A stretch of DNA of 64,000 nucleotides, from positions 38,459 to 102,458 of the forward strand of contig JAGZQF010000002.1 in the NCBI GenBank assembly GCA_018382295.1, read 5' to 3'. Below are positions 43,387 through 51,745 of this stretch, one piece after another. The translations under genes were made by a program, and so were the position numbers. This DNA comes from Collinsella sp. Lineage in GTDB: Bacteria > Actinomycetota > Coriobacteriia > Coriobacteriales > Coriobacteriaceae. Below the pieces are notes generated by a model, which saw only the letters and a program-made list of their open reading frames with translations, did no database searches and was not told the DNA's origin. Position 1 is the first letter of the stretch, and every line of letters starts with the position of its first letter.

Positions 43387-44145
43387 TCACTCCTCGCTCT
43401 GCGAATACGAAGCGTCCAGAATCTCCTGCGCGTACGCACGCTCCTGTGGCGTAAGGCGCGCCGTCTCGATCAGGTCGGGACGCCAGCGGCAGGTGCGCTC
43501 GATGGCATTCTTACGGCGCCAGGCGTCAACCTTGGCATGGTCACCGCTCACGAGCACCGGCGGCACGCCCTCGCCGTTGAACTCGGCAGGACGGGTGTAC
43601 TGCGCGTACTCGAGCAGTCCTCCGTCCTCGGCGGTCGAGAATGACTCGTCGACGTTGCTCATTTCGTCACCAAGGGCGCCGGGAATCAGGCGTACGACGG
43701 CATCGGCAACGACCATAGCGGGAAGCTCGCCGCCCGTGAGCACATAGTCGCCGATCGACAGACGCTCATCGGCATACGCATACGCACGCTCGTCGACACC
43801 CTCGTAGCGACTGCACACAAACAACAGGCGCTCACTTTTGAGCAGGCGCTCGGCCACATGCTGCGTAAAGGGCTCGCCACAGGGGGTAAAGAACACCACA
43901 GTGGGCTTGGGACCCCCTGCGCTAATGGCCTCGATGGCCTCGGCGATAGGCTCGACCTTCATGAGCATGCCCTGCCCGCCGCCGTACGGCTCGTCATCGA
44001 CGGTACGATGGCGGTCGTGCGTCCAGTCGCGCAGGTTATACGCCTTAAAATCAAAAAGGCCGGCCTTGCGAGCGCGGCCCAAGATCGATGTGGACATGAC
44101 GGGCTCAAACATCTCGGGAAAGACCGAAAGGGTCTCGATCAGCAT
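43387..44145 (-). CDS. trmD: tRNA (guanine-37-N1)-methyltransferase
   Basis: A 252-residue SPOUT enzyme that makes m1G37 to prevent +1 frameshifts. The N terminus reads IETLSVFPEMFEPVMSTSILGRA, followed by DDEPYGGGQGMLMKVEPI. The knot region has the SAM loop YVLTGGELPAMVVADAVVRLIPG. A GGGAGG precedes the ATG at 44145. It ends adjacent to lepB and follows rimM by 10 bases. Confidence 0.96.
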   Translation of the reverse strand: MLIETLSVFPEMFEPVMSTSILGRARKAGLFDFKAYNLRDWTHDRHRTVDDEPYGGGQGMLMKVEPIAEAIEAISAGGPKPTVVFFTPCGEPFTQHVAERLLKSERLLFVCSRYEGVDERAYAYADERLSIGDYVLTGGELPAMVVADAVVRLIPGALGDEMSNVDESFSTAEDGGLLEYAQYTRPAEFNGEGVPPVLVSGDHAKVDAWRRKNAIERTCRWRPDLIETARLTPQERAYAQEILDASYSQSEE

Positions 44146-44155
44146 GTTGTCCTCC

Positions 44156-44677
44156 CTACTTGTCCATATCGATCAGGCCGTCCATAACGTGGACGGAAAT
44201 TGTTCCTGTGTCGGGAAGATCGAGCACGACCTGCTCGATCACGGGAATCAGTACCTCGCCGTACCGATCGCCCTCAACAACCCAGACATCGTTAGCGGGC
44301 GTCGACATGATCTCGACGATCGTGCCGAGTAAACCGAAGCGCTCGTCGACCACCTCGCGACCCATCAGGTCGGTATAGGCAGCGTCGAGCGAATCGAACT
44401 CAAAATCGTCACGATTTGCCAGCACGTAGCATCCCGTGATGCCCTCGGCGGCCGTCAAGTCGTCAATGCCCTCAAACAAGACCAGATCGCCATCGCCCGT
44501 ATCGGTGACGGACACGACCGTGCAAAAGCGGTCGCGCTTGAGCGCCGGCGGCGTCAGGGCGACGCGCATACCCGGCTCTAATACAGAAGGAAGCCCCCGC
44601 AGCGGCTGCGCGAGGACCTCCCCCTTCCTTCCGTGCGGCTTGACAACACGGGCGATGTTTTTGTACTGGGACCTCAA
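44156..44677 (-). CDS. rimM: 16S rRNA processing protein RimM
   Basis: A 173-residue 30S assembly factor. The N-terminal RimM barrel contains NIARVVKPHGRKGEVLA, and the PRC barrel has LMGREVVDERFGLLGTIVEIM and VLIPVIEQVVLDLP. The start is TTG at 44677, with only a weak AGGA close by, so the exact start is uncertain. rimM usually pairs with trmD, as here. Confidence 0.92.
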   Translation of the reverse strand: MRSQYKNIARVVKPHGRKGEVLAQPLRGLPSVLEPGMRVALTPPALKRDRFCTVVSVTDTGDGDLVLFEGIDDLTAAEGITGCYVLANRDDFEFDSLDAAYTDLMGREVVDERFGLLGTIVEIMSTPANDVWVVEGDRYGEVLIPVIEQVVLDLPDTGTISVHVMDGLIDMDK

Positions 44678-44681
44678 GGTC

Positions 44682-44966
44682 CTAGCCCAGAACCTCTACC
44701 TCGACAGCAGTGTCGAGGCGAGCGGCCAGTGCACGGGCGAGCGTGCGAATGGCCTTGATGGTACGGCCACGACGGCCGATAACCTTAGCGACGTCATCCT
44801 CGGCGACCGAAACCTCAATTGTAGAGGCGTCGTCACCATCGATGACCTCAAGGCTCACGGAATCCGGGTCGTCGACGATCTGAACAACGAGATATTCGAC
44901 GAGATCGGCGATGCGATCTGAGAGCATTGCCTCACCCTCGAGCTGTGCAGCGTCAACCTCAGGCAC
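44682..44966 (-). CDS. khpA: KH-domain RNA-binding protein KhpA
   Basis: A 94-residue protein with one type II KH domain and the GxxG loop IGRRGRTIKAIR at about residues 63-74. KhpA pairs with KhpB/Jag in Gram-positive bacteria and affects cell elongation and small-RNA biology. It starts with GTG at 44966, with GGAG six bases upstream. The rpsP-khpA-rimM-trmD order is conserved. Confidence 0.92.
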   Translation of the reverse strand: MPEVDAAQLEGEAMLSDRIADLVEYLVVQIVDDPDSVSLEVIDGDDASTIEVSVAEDDVAKVIGRRGRTIKAIRTLARALAARLDTAVEVEVLG

Positions 44967-44969
44967 GAT

Positions 44970-45311
44970 TTACTCCTCGGCGCCCTCAGCGGCCTCAGCG
45001 GCAGCCTTAGCGGCCTCGGCCTCTTTGGCGAGCTGCTTCTTGGACTTCTTGACGACGGTCTCGGTCTTCTCGCCCTCATTGGCGGCCTTGACCAGAGCGG
45101 CGACGGCGTCGGTGAGCTGAGCGCCCTTGGACTGCCAGTCGGCGATCTTCTCGAGGTCGAGGTTGATGGTCTTGGGGGCGGTCATCGGGTTGTAGCGGCC
45201 AACCTCCTCGATGATACGACCGTCACGCGGGGCGCGGGAATCGGCGACGACGACACGGTAGTACGGACGCTTCTTAGCGCCGTGACGAGCAAGGCGAATC
45301 TTGACTGCCAA
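44970..45311 (-). CDS. rpsP: 30S ribosomal protein S16
   Basis: A 113-residue S16. The core reads AVKIRLARHGAKKRPYYRVVVADSRAPRDGRIIEEVGRYNP, from residue 2. A charged Ala/Glu/Lys tail of about 35 residues follows the folded part, as in actinobacterial S16. The start is TTG at 45311 with GGAGGAG upstream; the longer frame to 45347 is unsupported. It is first in the operon, behind a promoter at 45368-45396. Confidence 0.95.
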   Translation of the reverse strand: MAVKIRLARHGAKKRPYYRVVVADSRAPRDGRIIEEVGRYNPMTAPKTINLDLEKIADWQSKGAQLTDAVAALVKAANEGEKTETVVKKSKKQLAKEAEAAKAAAEAAEGAEE

Positions 45312-45367
45312 AGGAAACTCCTCCAACCAAGCAGCTTTAGGCTGCAACTACAAACAAACAGTTGAAC

Positions 45368-45396
45368 ATAATACGCCATCGACACGGGCAGGTGAA
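45368..45396 (-). promoter_or_regulatory. Promoter of rpsP-khpA-rimM-trmD-lepB
   Basis: TTCACC and TATTAT lie 17 bp apart on the minus strand, 57 bp before the rpsP TTG. A GCAGC/GCTGC hairpin with loop CTAAA sits between them and the ribosome site. Confidence 0.6.
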
Positions 45397-45500
45397 GTCC
45401 GTGAGACCAACTTCTTCGGTGTAGTCGAGGGCAAATCCATATCTTAGACAAGAATTCGGGATTTGCAAGCACATCCACGCACCCCACATGAGCTGCGCGG

Positions 45501-45506
45501 TATACT
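45501..45506 (+). promoter_or_regulatory. Candidate dinB -10 box
   Basis: TATACT lies 7 bp before ATG 45513 and 46 bp before ATG 45552. Transcription would begin at about 45513. No clear -35 is present. Confidence 0.45.
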
Positions 45507-45551
45507 CATAACATGGAAAGACGCGAACATACATACGGTTATGAGGATGCC

Positions 45552-46766
45552 ATGGGCGTCACGCCGCCTCCCTGGACGGGTCCGGCGGTGGGTCTGATGG
45601 ACCTCGATGCGTTTTTTGCGAGCGTGGAAATGCTCGATCATCCCGAATGGCGCGGAAAGCCGCTCATCGTGGGCGGAGACGCCGATTCGCGTGGCGTCGT
45701 GTCCACATGTTCGTATGAGGCACGTCGCTTTGGCGTGCACTCTGCCATGGCCTCGGCCGAGGCGCGGCGCTTGTGCCCGCAAGCCATTTGGACACACGGG
45801 CACTTTGATCGCTACCGCGAGGTGAGCGCGCAGGTCATGGCGATTCTCGCCGATGAGACCCCGCGTGTTGAGCGCGTATCCATCGACGAAGCCTTTATCG
45901 ATATCACACCGGGTCGCTTTGCGCCCGAAGACCCGTTGCTGGTTGCGCGGCGTATAAGCGACCGCGTGGCAGCGCTGGGAGTGACGTGCTCCATTGGCGT
46001 GGGCTGTAACAAGACGGTCGCAAAGATCGCAAGCGAGCGGGATAAGCCGTTTGGGCTGACCATCGTGCGCCCCGGAACCGAACAGCGCTTTTTGGCCGCG
46101 CTGCCGGTATCTGCCATGAGCGGCATCGGGCGCTCGGCCGAGGAGCGACTGCGCCGCATGCGCATCTACACCCTCGGCGAGCTATCACGTGCACCGGAAT
46201 CCACCTTGGCCTCTATTTTTGGCGTCAACGGCGAACGCATGCGCCAGCGTGCGCTGGGACTCGAAATCTCCGAAGTCACGAGCCTCGATGAAGAGCGCGA
46301 GGTCAAGTCGGTCAGCAATGAACGCACCTTTGCTAAAGATTTAACTGAGCGTGGGGATATTGAGGCGGCGATTGCGCTGTTGGGAGAGTCAGTGGGACGC
46401 CGCCTGCGCCGTCAGGGGCTGACGGGTGCCACGGTAACGCTCAAGCTTAAGTATTCGTATGGCAGCGGGCGTACGGCACAGCGCCGGCTGCCTCATCCGA
46501 CCGACGATGAGAACATCTTCGTGGCGGTTGCACTCGAACTGCTCGACAACATCTGGCAGGATGGCATGCATGTTCGCTTAGCGGGCATCGGCATGAGCGA
46601 CTTCGACCACCAAGGCGGCATCCAGACTGACCTGTTCTGCGAGATCGATGACCGCGGAGCCCAATCCAGCGACCGCCGCGACCTCTCCGTCGCCATCGAC
46701 GCCGTCCGAGACAAATTCGGCGACACCGCCCTATCCTTCGGCCGCCAATCCCGCTTCAATGATTAA
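45552..46766 (+). CDS. dinB: DNA polymerase IV, Y family
   Basis: A 404-residue lesion-bypass polymerase. The palm begins VGLMDLDAFFASVEM with the first catalytic Asp pair. VVSTCSYEARRFGVHSAM and VERVSIDEAFIDI carry the other acidic residues, and GVGCNKTVAKIAS follows. The helix-hairpin-helix thumb and little-finger domains (SNERTFAKDLTE) complete it. No C-terminal beta-clamp motif is obvious. Start: ATG 45552 has GAGG five bases upstream. An in-frame ATG at 45513 lies where the transcript would begin and would be leaderless. Confidence 0.9.
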   Translation: MGVTPPPWTGPAVGLMDLDAFFASVEMLDHPEWRGKPLIVGGDADSRGVVSTCSYEARRFGVHSAMASAEARRLCPQAIWTHGHFDRYREVSAQVMAILADETPRVERVSIDEAFIDITPGRFAPEDPLLVARRISDRVAALGVTCSIGVGCNKTVAKIASERDKPFGLTIVRPGTEQRFLAALPVSAMSGIGRSAEERLRRMRIYTLGELSRAPESTLASIFGVNGERMRQRALGLEISEVTSLDEEREVKSVSNERTFAKDLTERGDIEAAIALLGESVGRRLRRQGLTGATVTLKLKYSYGSGRTAQRRLPHPTDDENIFVAVALELLDNIWQDGMHVRLAGIGMSDFDHQGGIQTDLFCEIDDRGAQSSDRRDLSVAIDAVRDKFGDTALSFGRQSRFND

Positions 46767-46777
46767 CCGCCCTTGGG

Positions 46778-46821
46778 CAAAAAGAAAGCCGAGCAGGTGC
46801 GGAAAACCGCAACTGCCCGGC
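46778..46821 (-). terminator. Terminator between rsfS and dinB
   Basis: GCCG, GCAG and GCGG pair in turn with CCGC, CTGC and CGGC. The minus strand ends TTTCTTTTTG. It lies 42 bp past rsfS and 22 bp past dinB, so it may serve both. Confidence 0.75.
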
Positions 46822-46862
46822 GATATGCGTGAGGGTAGCTAAACCCCGTCTCAAATGAGCTA

Positions 46863-47318
46863 CTAGAGGAGATTGAGGGAGAGCTGGGGGGCGTCTCCCC
46901 AGAGTTTCTCGAGGCGGTAGAAGTCGCGGGCTTCGGGAGTGAAGACGTGGACGACAACCGAACCGTAGTCCATGAGCATCCAAGTCTTCTGCTCGCGGCC
47001 CTCGATGGAGAACGGATGCTCGCCGCAAGCCTCGGCGACCTTCTCCTCGATCTCGTCGACAATTGAATCGACCTGGCGGTTGTTGGTACCGGTGGCAAGC
47101 ACAAAGTAGTCGCATACGTCGGAAAGCTCGGTCAGGTCGAGCACCTGAACGTCCTCGCCCTTCTTGTCGTAGGCGGCCTGTGCGGCGGCGCGGGCGACAT
47201 CCTCGGCGGCGACACCGCTCGCGGACAGCGAGGCGGCAGTGCGGTCGGACGTGGCGGCGAAGCTCTTGTGCTCCACATGTTCAAGAATCTGCTCGTCGGT
47301 CATGGTCTCGTCGGCCAT
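46863..47318 (-). CDS. rsfS: Ribosomal silencing factor RsfS
   Basis: A 151-residue RsfS (Iojap/YbeB family) that binds L14 and blocks subunit joining in starvation. The core is VLDLTELSDVCDYFVLATGTNNRQVDSIVDEIEEKV, and the family ending reads MLMDYGSVVVHVFTPEARDFYRLEKLWGDAP. An N-terminal extension of about 35 residues is present. It forms the last step of obgE-nadD-yqeK-rsfS. Confidence 0.94.
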   Translation of the reverse strand: MADETMTDEQILEHVEHKSFAATSDRTAASLSASGVAAEDVARAAAQAAYDKKGEDVQVLDLTELSDVCDYFVLATGTNNRQVDSIVDEIEEKVAEACGEHPFSIEGREQKTWMLMDYGSVVVHVFTPEARDFYRLEKLWGDAPQLSLNLL

Positions 47319-47345
47319 GGAATACCTCTTTCTAGACAGCCCGAG

Positions 47346-47954
47346 CTAGCGCAGCTGGGCGTAATGGTTGTAAATCGAAATAGCCGTGGGATAAAGATAG
47401 CGCCCGGACTGGATCACATAGACCAAACCCTGCGCAAAACAGGAGAAGAACAACTCGTCGAGCGACGACTCCCCCACCATCTTGCGCAGCGCATGCGCAT
47501 AGTCGCCGTGGCGGTTGGGCTCGATGGCATCGGCCACAAAGACCACCATATCGAGCGGCGTCATGTCACAGGCACCCACGGTATGACGGTCGACAGCCTG
47601 TAAAACGGCCGGCGACAGTTCGGGAAAAAGCTGCGGAAGTTCATAGGCGGCAACAGGGCCATGCAAAAGCGGCGTCGCGGCGGAAGGAGAGCCGGCAATC
47701 TTAATGCCGTAATGCAGAGCGCGCGTAACCAGCTCGTCGTCGGAGAGCACTTTGTCCCAGTCGTGGATCAGACCGGCAGCAGCGGCATCAAAGCGGTCAA
47801 CGCCGTAGACCTCGGCCAGATGAAGTGCGGTCTCGGCAACACCCAGCGAATGCACATAGCGCTTGCGCTTATCCTTCATGCGAACATCGAGCAGCTCTTG
47901 AATGCGCTTGAGCAGCGCGCGCTCATCGCCCTCAAACTGATCCTCTACCGACAA
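47346..47954 (-). CDS. yqeK: HD-domain Ap4A hydrolase, YqeK family
   Basis: A 202-residue HD-domain phosphohydrolase; YqeK enzymes split diadenosine tetraphosphate symmetrically. The HD site reads RYVHSLGVAETA, then AGLIHDWDKVL, with further His and Asp in LLHGPVAAYEL and VVFVADAIEPNR. The start is TTG at 47954. It sits between nadD and rsfS, its usual place. Confidence 0.92.
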   Translation of the reverse strand: MSVEDQFEGDERALLKRIQELLDVRMKDKRKRYVHSLGVAETALHLAEVYGVDRFDAAAAGLIHDWDKVLSDDELVTRALHYGIKIAGSPSAATPLLHGPVAAYELPQLFPELSPAVLQAVDRHTVGACDMTPLDMVVFVADAIEPNRHGDYAHALRKMVGESSLDELFFSCFAQGLVYVIQSGRYLYPTAISIYNHYAQLR

Positions 47955-47966
47955 CGTAGACCCCCA

Positions 47967-48644
47967 TCACTCAAAATCTTCTTGGCCCAAATCGGCATAT
48001 AGCCTGCGTTTGCGAATGTAGCCGAGCACGGACTCGCTCGTAAGATAGCGCACGCTCATACCGCGGGCAACACGCTTGCGAATGTTCGTCGAGCTGATCG
48101 CCAGCGCCGGAATCTGAATATAGCGCACGTCGAACGGCAGCCCCGACTCTTTGATTCGGGCACGCGCCGTATCGATATCAAAGCCCGGTCGCGTCGCCGC
48201 AATAAAGGTAGCAAGCTCAGCGATTCGTTCGGCATCATGCCAAGTCACAATATCGATAATCGCGTCGGCGCCCGTAATAAAGTAGAGCTTTACCTGCGGC
48301 GGGTAAAAGTCGCGAAGGGCATGAAGCGTATCGGCCGTATAGGTTACACCCGGACGGTCGATCTCGAACCGGCTCGCCAAAAAGGCCGGGTTCGCGGCGG
48401 TGGCGAGGACCGTCATGGCATAACGGTCCTCGGCAGGCGTCACCGGCTTGTCAAGCTTAAAGGCAGGAGAGCCCGCCGGCATAAAGAGCACAGCGTCCAA
48501 GTCGAGCGACTCGCGCGCCTGCTCGGCGGTCACCAGGTGCCCGTAATGGATGGGATCAAAGGTGCCACCCATAATGCCGAGCCTAAACTCCTGCCCGTCC
48601 TCTAGAGGAAGCTCGGGCAGACCGATTCCACCGCGCAGCGACAT
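47967..48644 (-). CDS. nadD: Nicotinate-nucleotide adenylyltransferase
   Basis: A 225-residue adenylyltransferase that makes deamido-NAD+. The nucleotidyl transferase core has LGIMGGTFDPIHYGHL at about residues 22-37. The C-terminal ISSTNIRKRVARGMSVRYLTSESV is the ATP-binding ISSTxIR motif. About 20 residues precede the core, and the start is ATG 48644, three bases past obgE. Confidence 0.95.
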   Translation of the reverse strand: MSLRGGIGLPELPLEDGQEFRLGIMGGTFDPIHYGHLVTAEQARESLDLDAVLFMPAGSPAFKLDKPVTPAEDRYAMTVLATAANPAFLASRFEIDRPGVTYTADTLHALRDFYPPQVKLYFITGADAIIDIVTWHDAERIAELATFIAATRPGFDIDTARARIKESGLPFDVRYIQIPALAISSTNIRKRVARGMSVRYLTSESVLGYIRKRRLYADLGQEDFE

Positions 48645-48647
48645 GGC

Positions 48648-50114
48648 TTACTCGCCCTCCGAGGTCTCGGCATCGTCCTCGGCATCCGCCGCATCGACAA
48701 CCTCGACGCCCTCATCCGCAGCATCGGCCACGTCAATGGCCTCGACGGCAACGTCCTCGCCAGCATCCTCGAGCTCTTCGTACTCCGAGAAGTCCTCGGC
48801 GCCCTCAAAGTCAAAAGCGCGCTGGCAAATGCGGACCTCGTCGCCCGCACGGCAACCGGCCTTCTCGAGCGCGTCGTCAACACCCATACGCGCAAACTTA
48901 TGCTGCAGGTAAATGACGGCTTCCTCGTTTTCCCAGTCGGTCTGGATGACCATGCGCTCGATGGCACGACCGACCACGCGGAAGGCACCGGGCTCTTCCT
49001 GGACAATGCGGAAACGCTTCTCGCGCTGCAGGCGGCGACGCTCCCACTCCTCGTCGCGCAGATCGACCGGCTCATCAGAGACCGCCAGCTCGGCGCGAAG
49101 CTTAGCCACCTGCTCGCCCACGGCAAGCATCAGCGTGTTGAGGCCGGCGCCCGTAACAGCAGACACGGCAAAGAACATATGGCCATCGTCGAGCGCCGCA
49201 CGCTTAAGGTCGGCAATCTTGTCGGCCGTGCCCGGCGCATCACACTTGTTGGCAACGACGATCTGCGGACGCTCCGAAAGCTCGGCGCCATACTGCTCGA
49301 GCTCGCGGTTGATGATGCGATAGTCCTCGACCGGATCGCGATCCTCAAAACCACCCGTCATATCGACGACGTGCATGATGAGTGCCGTACGCTCAATGTG
49401 GCGCAGGAACTGGTGACCCAGGCCACGGCCCTCGCTCGCGCCCTCGATGAGACCGGGGACGTCGGCAACGACGTAAGAATATTCGCCGGCACGCACCATG
49501 CCGAGGTTCGGCACGAGCGTGGTAAACGGGTAGTCAGCAATCTTGGGGCGGGCGGCACTCATGCGCGCAATGAGCGATGACTTACCCACCGAGGGAAAGC
49601 CCACAAGCGCGGCATCGGCCATAAGCTTCATCTCGAGCTCGATCCAGTGTTCCTCGGCAGGCTCGCCGAGCTGGGCAAAGGCCGGAGCGCGACGCACCGA
49701 CGTCACAAAGTGTGTGTTGCCCAGACCGCCGGCACCGCCGGGCGCCACGACGACGCGCTCGCCGTCGTGCACCAGGTCGGCAATCTCGAACATCGGGGTC
49801 TGCGTCTCGGGATCGAGCTCGCGCACCACGGTACCCATAGGGACCTTGAGAATCAGGTCCTCGCCGCTCTTACCGTTACGACGGGCACCCTGCCCGTGCG
49901 TGCCGCGCTCGGCGCGGAAGTGATGCTTAAAGCGGTAATCGATCAGCGAAGACAGCTGAGCATCGGCCTGGATGACGACATTGCCGCCACGACCGCCGTC
50001 GCCGCCATCGGGGCCGCCCTTGGGGACAAATGCCTCGCGCCTAAACGACATGCATCCGGCTCCGCCGTCGCCGCCGCACACGTTAATGCGGCTGATATCG
50101 GTGAACTGTGACAA
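48648..50114 (-). CDS. obgE: Obg family GTPase
   Basis: A 488-residue ribosome-assembly GTPase. The glycine-rich Obg fold starts TDISRINVCGGDGGAGCMSFRREAFVPKGGPDGGDGGRGG. The G domain has P-loop VGFPSVGKSSLIA and ADVPGLIEGASEGRGLG, then VANKCDAP. An OCT domain follows (about residues 345-425), and the last 60 residues are a highly acidic tail, as in other actinobacterial Obg. The start is TTG at 50114 with AGGAGG. It lies downstream of rplU-rpmA across a terminator. Confidence 0.95.
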   Translation of the reverse strand: MSQFTDISRINVCGGDGGAGCMSFRREAFVPKGGPDGGDGGRGGNVVIQADAQLSSLIDYRFKHHFRAERGTHGQGARRNGKSGEDLILKVPMGTVVRELDPETQTPMFEIADLVHDGERVVVAPGGAGGLGNTHFVTSVRRAPAFAQLGEPAEEHWIELEMKLMADAALVGFPSVGKSSLIARMSAARPKIADYPFTTLVPNLGMVRAGEYSYVVADVPGLIEGASEGRGLGHQFLRHIERTALIMHVVDMTGGFEDRDPVEDYRIINRELEQYGAELSERPQIVVANKCDAPGTADKIADLKRAALDDGHMFFAVSAVTGAGLNTLMLAVGEQVAKLRAELAVSDEPVDLRDEEWERRRLQREKRFRIVQEEPGAFRVVGRAIERMVIQTDWENEEAVIYLQHKFARMGVDDALEKAGCRAGDEVRICQRAFDFEGAEDFSEYEELEDAGEDVAVEAIDVADAADEGVEVVDAADAEDDAETSEGE

Positions 50115-50130
50115 CAGAATCGCCTCCTAC

Positions 50131-50174
50131 AAAAAAGAGGGAGACCCTTGAATCCTAAAACTCAAGTGCCTCCC
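50131..50174 (-). terminator. Terminator between rpmA and obgE
   Basis: GGGAGGCACTTGA pairs imperfectly with TCAAGGGTCTCCC, followed by TCTTTTTT on the minus strand. It ends about 17 bp before the obgE start, so obgE expression probably depends on read-through. Confidence 0.75.
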
Positions 50175-50199
50175 ACATATGTGCTCTATGAAGGGTGAA

Positions 50200-50457
50200 T
50201 TACGCGTTCGCGAGCGGGCGTACGCTGACCCTGTGCTTGATACCCTTGTGGAACTCAACGGTACCGTCGACCAGCGCGAACAGCGTGTCGTCCTTACCAC
50301 GGCCAACGTTCTCACCCGGGTGGATGTGCGTGCCGTGCTGACGGACGAGAATCGTGCCCGTGGTTACCGTCTGGCCGGCATAGCGCTTCGTGCCAAGGCG
50401 CTGACCGCGGGAGTCACGGCCATTACGGGAGGAACCGAGTCCTTTTTTGTGTGCCAT
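50200..50457 (-). CDS. rpmA: 50S ribosomal protein L27
   Basis: An 85-residue L27 with AHKKGLGSSRNGRDSRGQRLG and TILVRQHGTHIHPGENVGRGKDDTLFAL. The N terminus begins directly at AHKK, without the cleaved leader seen in Firmicutes L27. It lies between rplU and obgE. Confidence 0.96.
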   Translation of the reverse strand: MAHKKGLGSSRNGRDSRGQRLGTKRYAGQTVTTGTILVRQHGTHIHPGENVGRGKDDTLFALVDGTVEFHKGIKHRVSVRPLANA

Positions 50458-50490
50458 TGTGTATACCTACTCTTTCGTTACGAGTGTAAT

Positions 50491-50865
50491 CTACTCGGCG
50501 ACGGGAGCCTCGGCAACAGCCTCGGCCTCTGCCTTGACAGCCTTCTTGGCGCGGGACGTAGCCTGGACCTTCACGATCTTCAGCTTGGTGAGCTGCTGAC
50601 GGTGACCCTTCAGACGACGATAGCGCTTACGCTTGTGGAACTTGAAGACCAGCTGCTTCTCGCCCTTGAACTGCTCAACGATCTGAGCGGTAACCTTGGC
50701 CTTGGCCAGCTTGTCGGGATCGGTGACGATCTTCTTACCATCGTTGAGGAAGATAACCGGCAGGGTGACCTTGTCGCCCTCATTGCCCTCGATCTTCTCG
50801 ACGGTGATGACATCGTCGGTGGCGACCTTGTACTGCTTGCCGCCCGTGTTAACGATTGCGTACAT
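50491..50865 (-). CDS. rplU: 50S ribosomal protein L21
   Basis: A 124-residue L21 with YAIVNTGGKQYKVATDD, VIFLNDGKKIVTDP and FKFHKRKRYRRLKGHRQQLT, the L21 signature. About 22 extra Ala/Glu/Lys residues end it. The ATG at 50865 has AAGGG about 10 bases upstream. It is first in rplU-rpmA, behind a strong promoter. Confidence 0.96.
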   Translation of the reverse strand: MYAIVNTGGKQYKVATDDVITVEKIEGNEGDKVTLPVIFLNDGKKIVTDPDKLAKAKVTAQIVEQFKGEKQLVFKFHKRKRYRRLKGHRQQLTKLKIVKVQATSRAKKAVKAEAEAVAEAPVAE

Positions 50866-50907
50866 GTTTACTTGCCCTTCATGCATCAGTTAGTGCAACA
50901 GCCGAAT

Positions 50908-50936
50908 ATAGTAGCAGGCGAAAATACCCCCGTCAA
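50908..50936 (-). promoter_or_regulatory. Promoter of rplU-rpmA(-obgE)
   Basis: TTGACG and TACTAT are 17 bp apart with a TGC extension. The -35 overlaps the stop codon region of the upstream gene. Confidence 0.75.
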
Positions 50937-51745
50937 CGAGTATGTGGAGCAAATCCACAAGTTCGCACAGGTATGGGGCTGACGAGTCGGCCCTCGTCGT
51001 CCTCGCATGCTTGATTCTGACGCTCGACATCGTAGGAGCAGATGGTCACGAGGTCTTGCATACCGGTGGAAACAATAGGTGCATCCACGCCCGGGGTCAA
51101 GCCCTGCAACAAAACATCAGCAGCAGAAAGCAAAATTTCCGGACGCATAGAGCCCTCGTTGTCGGCATGGGTGTCGAGCATGAGAACCAAATGGTCCGGG
51201 CGCTCCCCCGCCGTGAGCTCATAGCCAACGAGCGTGTGATCCAAATCCAAGCGCTTGCTCTTTTTGCGGCGCGCGTAGTCGATGCCATGATCCGCGCGCA
51301 GCGTGTCGATCGCACGACGCACCTCGTCGGCGCTTACGGGCGCCTCGGGATCCAGGTGTAAGTCGATGCGATACGACAGGCGCGTGAGCTGCGCCGTCAA
51401 TGCCGGCGTGCGCACGTCGATGTACGCCGCCTCGATGGGCGCCAGATCGGCCGGAGACGCCGCAGCTAGGCGCTCAAACGCCTCGTCGAGCGCCACGAAC
51501 TCGGTCATAAACAGGTCATACCACTCGCAGGTCGACGACGTACCAACCGGTAGCGCCGAAGAGAAGCCCACGCGCATGTGCGGAGAGAAGCCCTGCGTGA
51601 CGGCATAGGGAAGTCCCGCACGGCGCACGATGCGCTCAATGGTATGGATCACTTCGAGATGGCCCAGGTACTTAAGGCGATCGCGCTTGCCATAGCGAAC
51701 ACGAAGTCTAAAGAGCGTGGGGTTGTCGGTCAGGCGCTCACTCAT
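50933..51745 (-). CDS. TIGR03936/DUF2344 radical-SAM-linked protein
   Basis: A 270-residue soluble protein of the DUF2344 (TIGR03936) family. It opens with LRVRYGKRDRLKYLGHLEVIHTIERIVRRAGLPYAVTQGFSPHMRVGFSSALPVG, the family's most conserved block. The partner TIGR03960 radical-SAM gene overlaps its start (ATGA), and the two are fused in some bacteria. They often sit beside rplU-rpmA or RNase G/E. Function is not established; a role in RNA or ribosome modification is inferred from context. Confidence 0.85.
   Translation of the reverse strand: MSERLTDNPTLFRLRVRYGKRDRLKYLGHLEVIHTIERIVRRAGLPYAVTQGFSPHMRVGFSSALPVGTSSTCEWYDLFMTEFVALDEAFERLAAASPADLAPIEAAYIDVRTPALTAQLTRLSYRIDLHLDPEAPVSADEVRRAIDTLRADHGIDYARRKKSKRLDLDHTLVGYELTAGERPDHLVLMLDTHADNEGSMRPEILLSAADVLLQGLTPGVDAPIVSTGMQDLVTICSYDVERQNQACEDDEGRLVSPIPVRTCGFAPHTR

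Noticed and set aside
45510..45550. LexA box at dinB
   Set aside because: GAACATACATACGGTT lacks the symmetric GAAC-N4-GTTC form, so it is mentioned only as a weak possibility.
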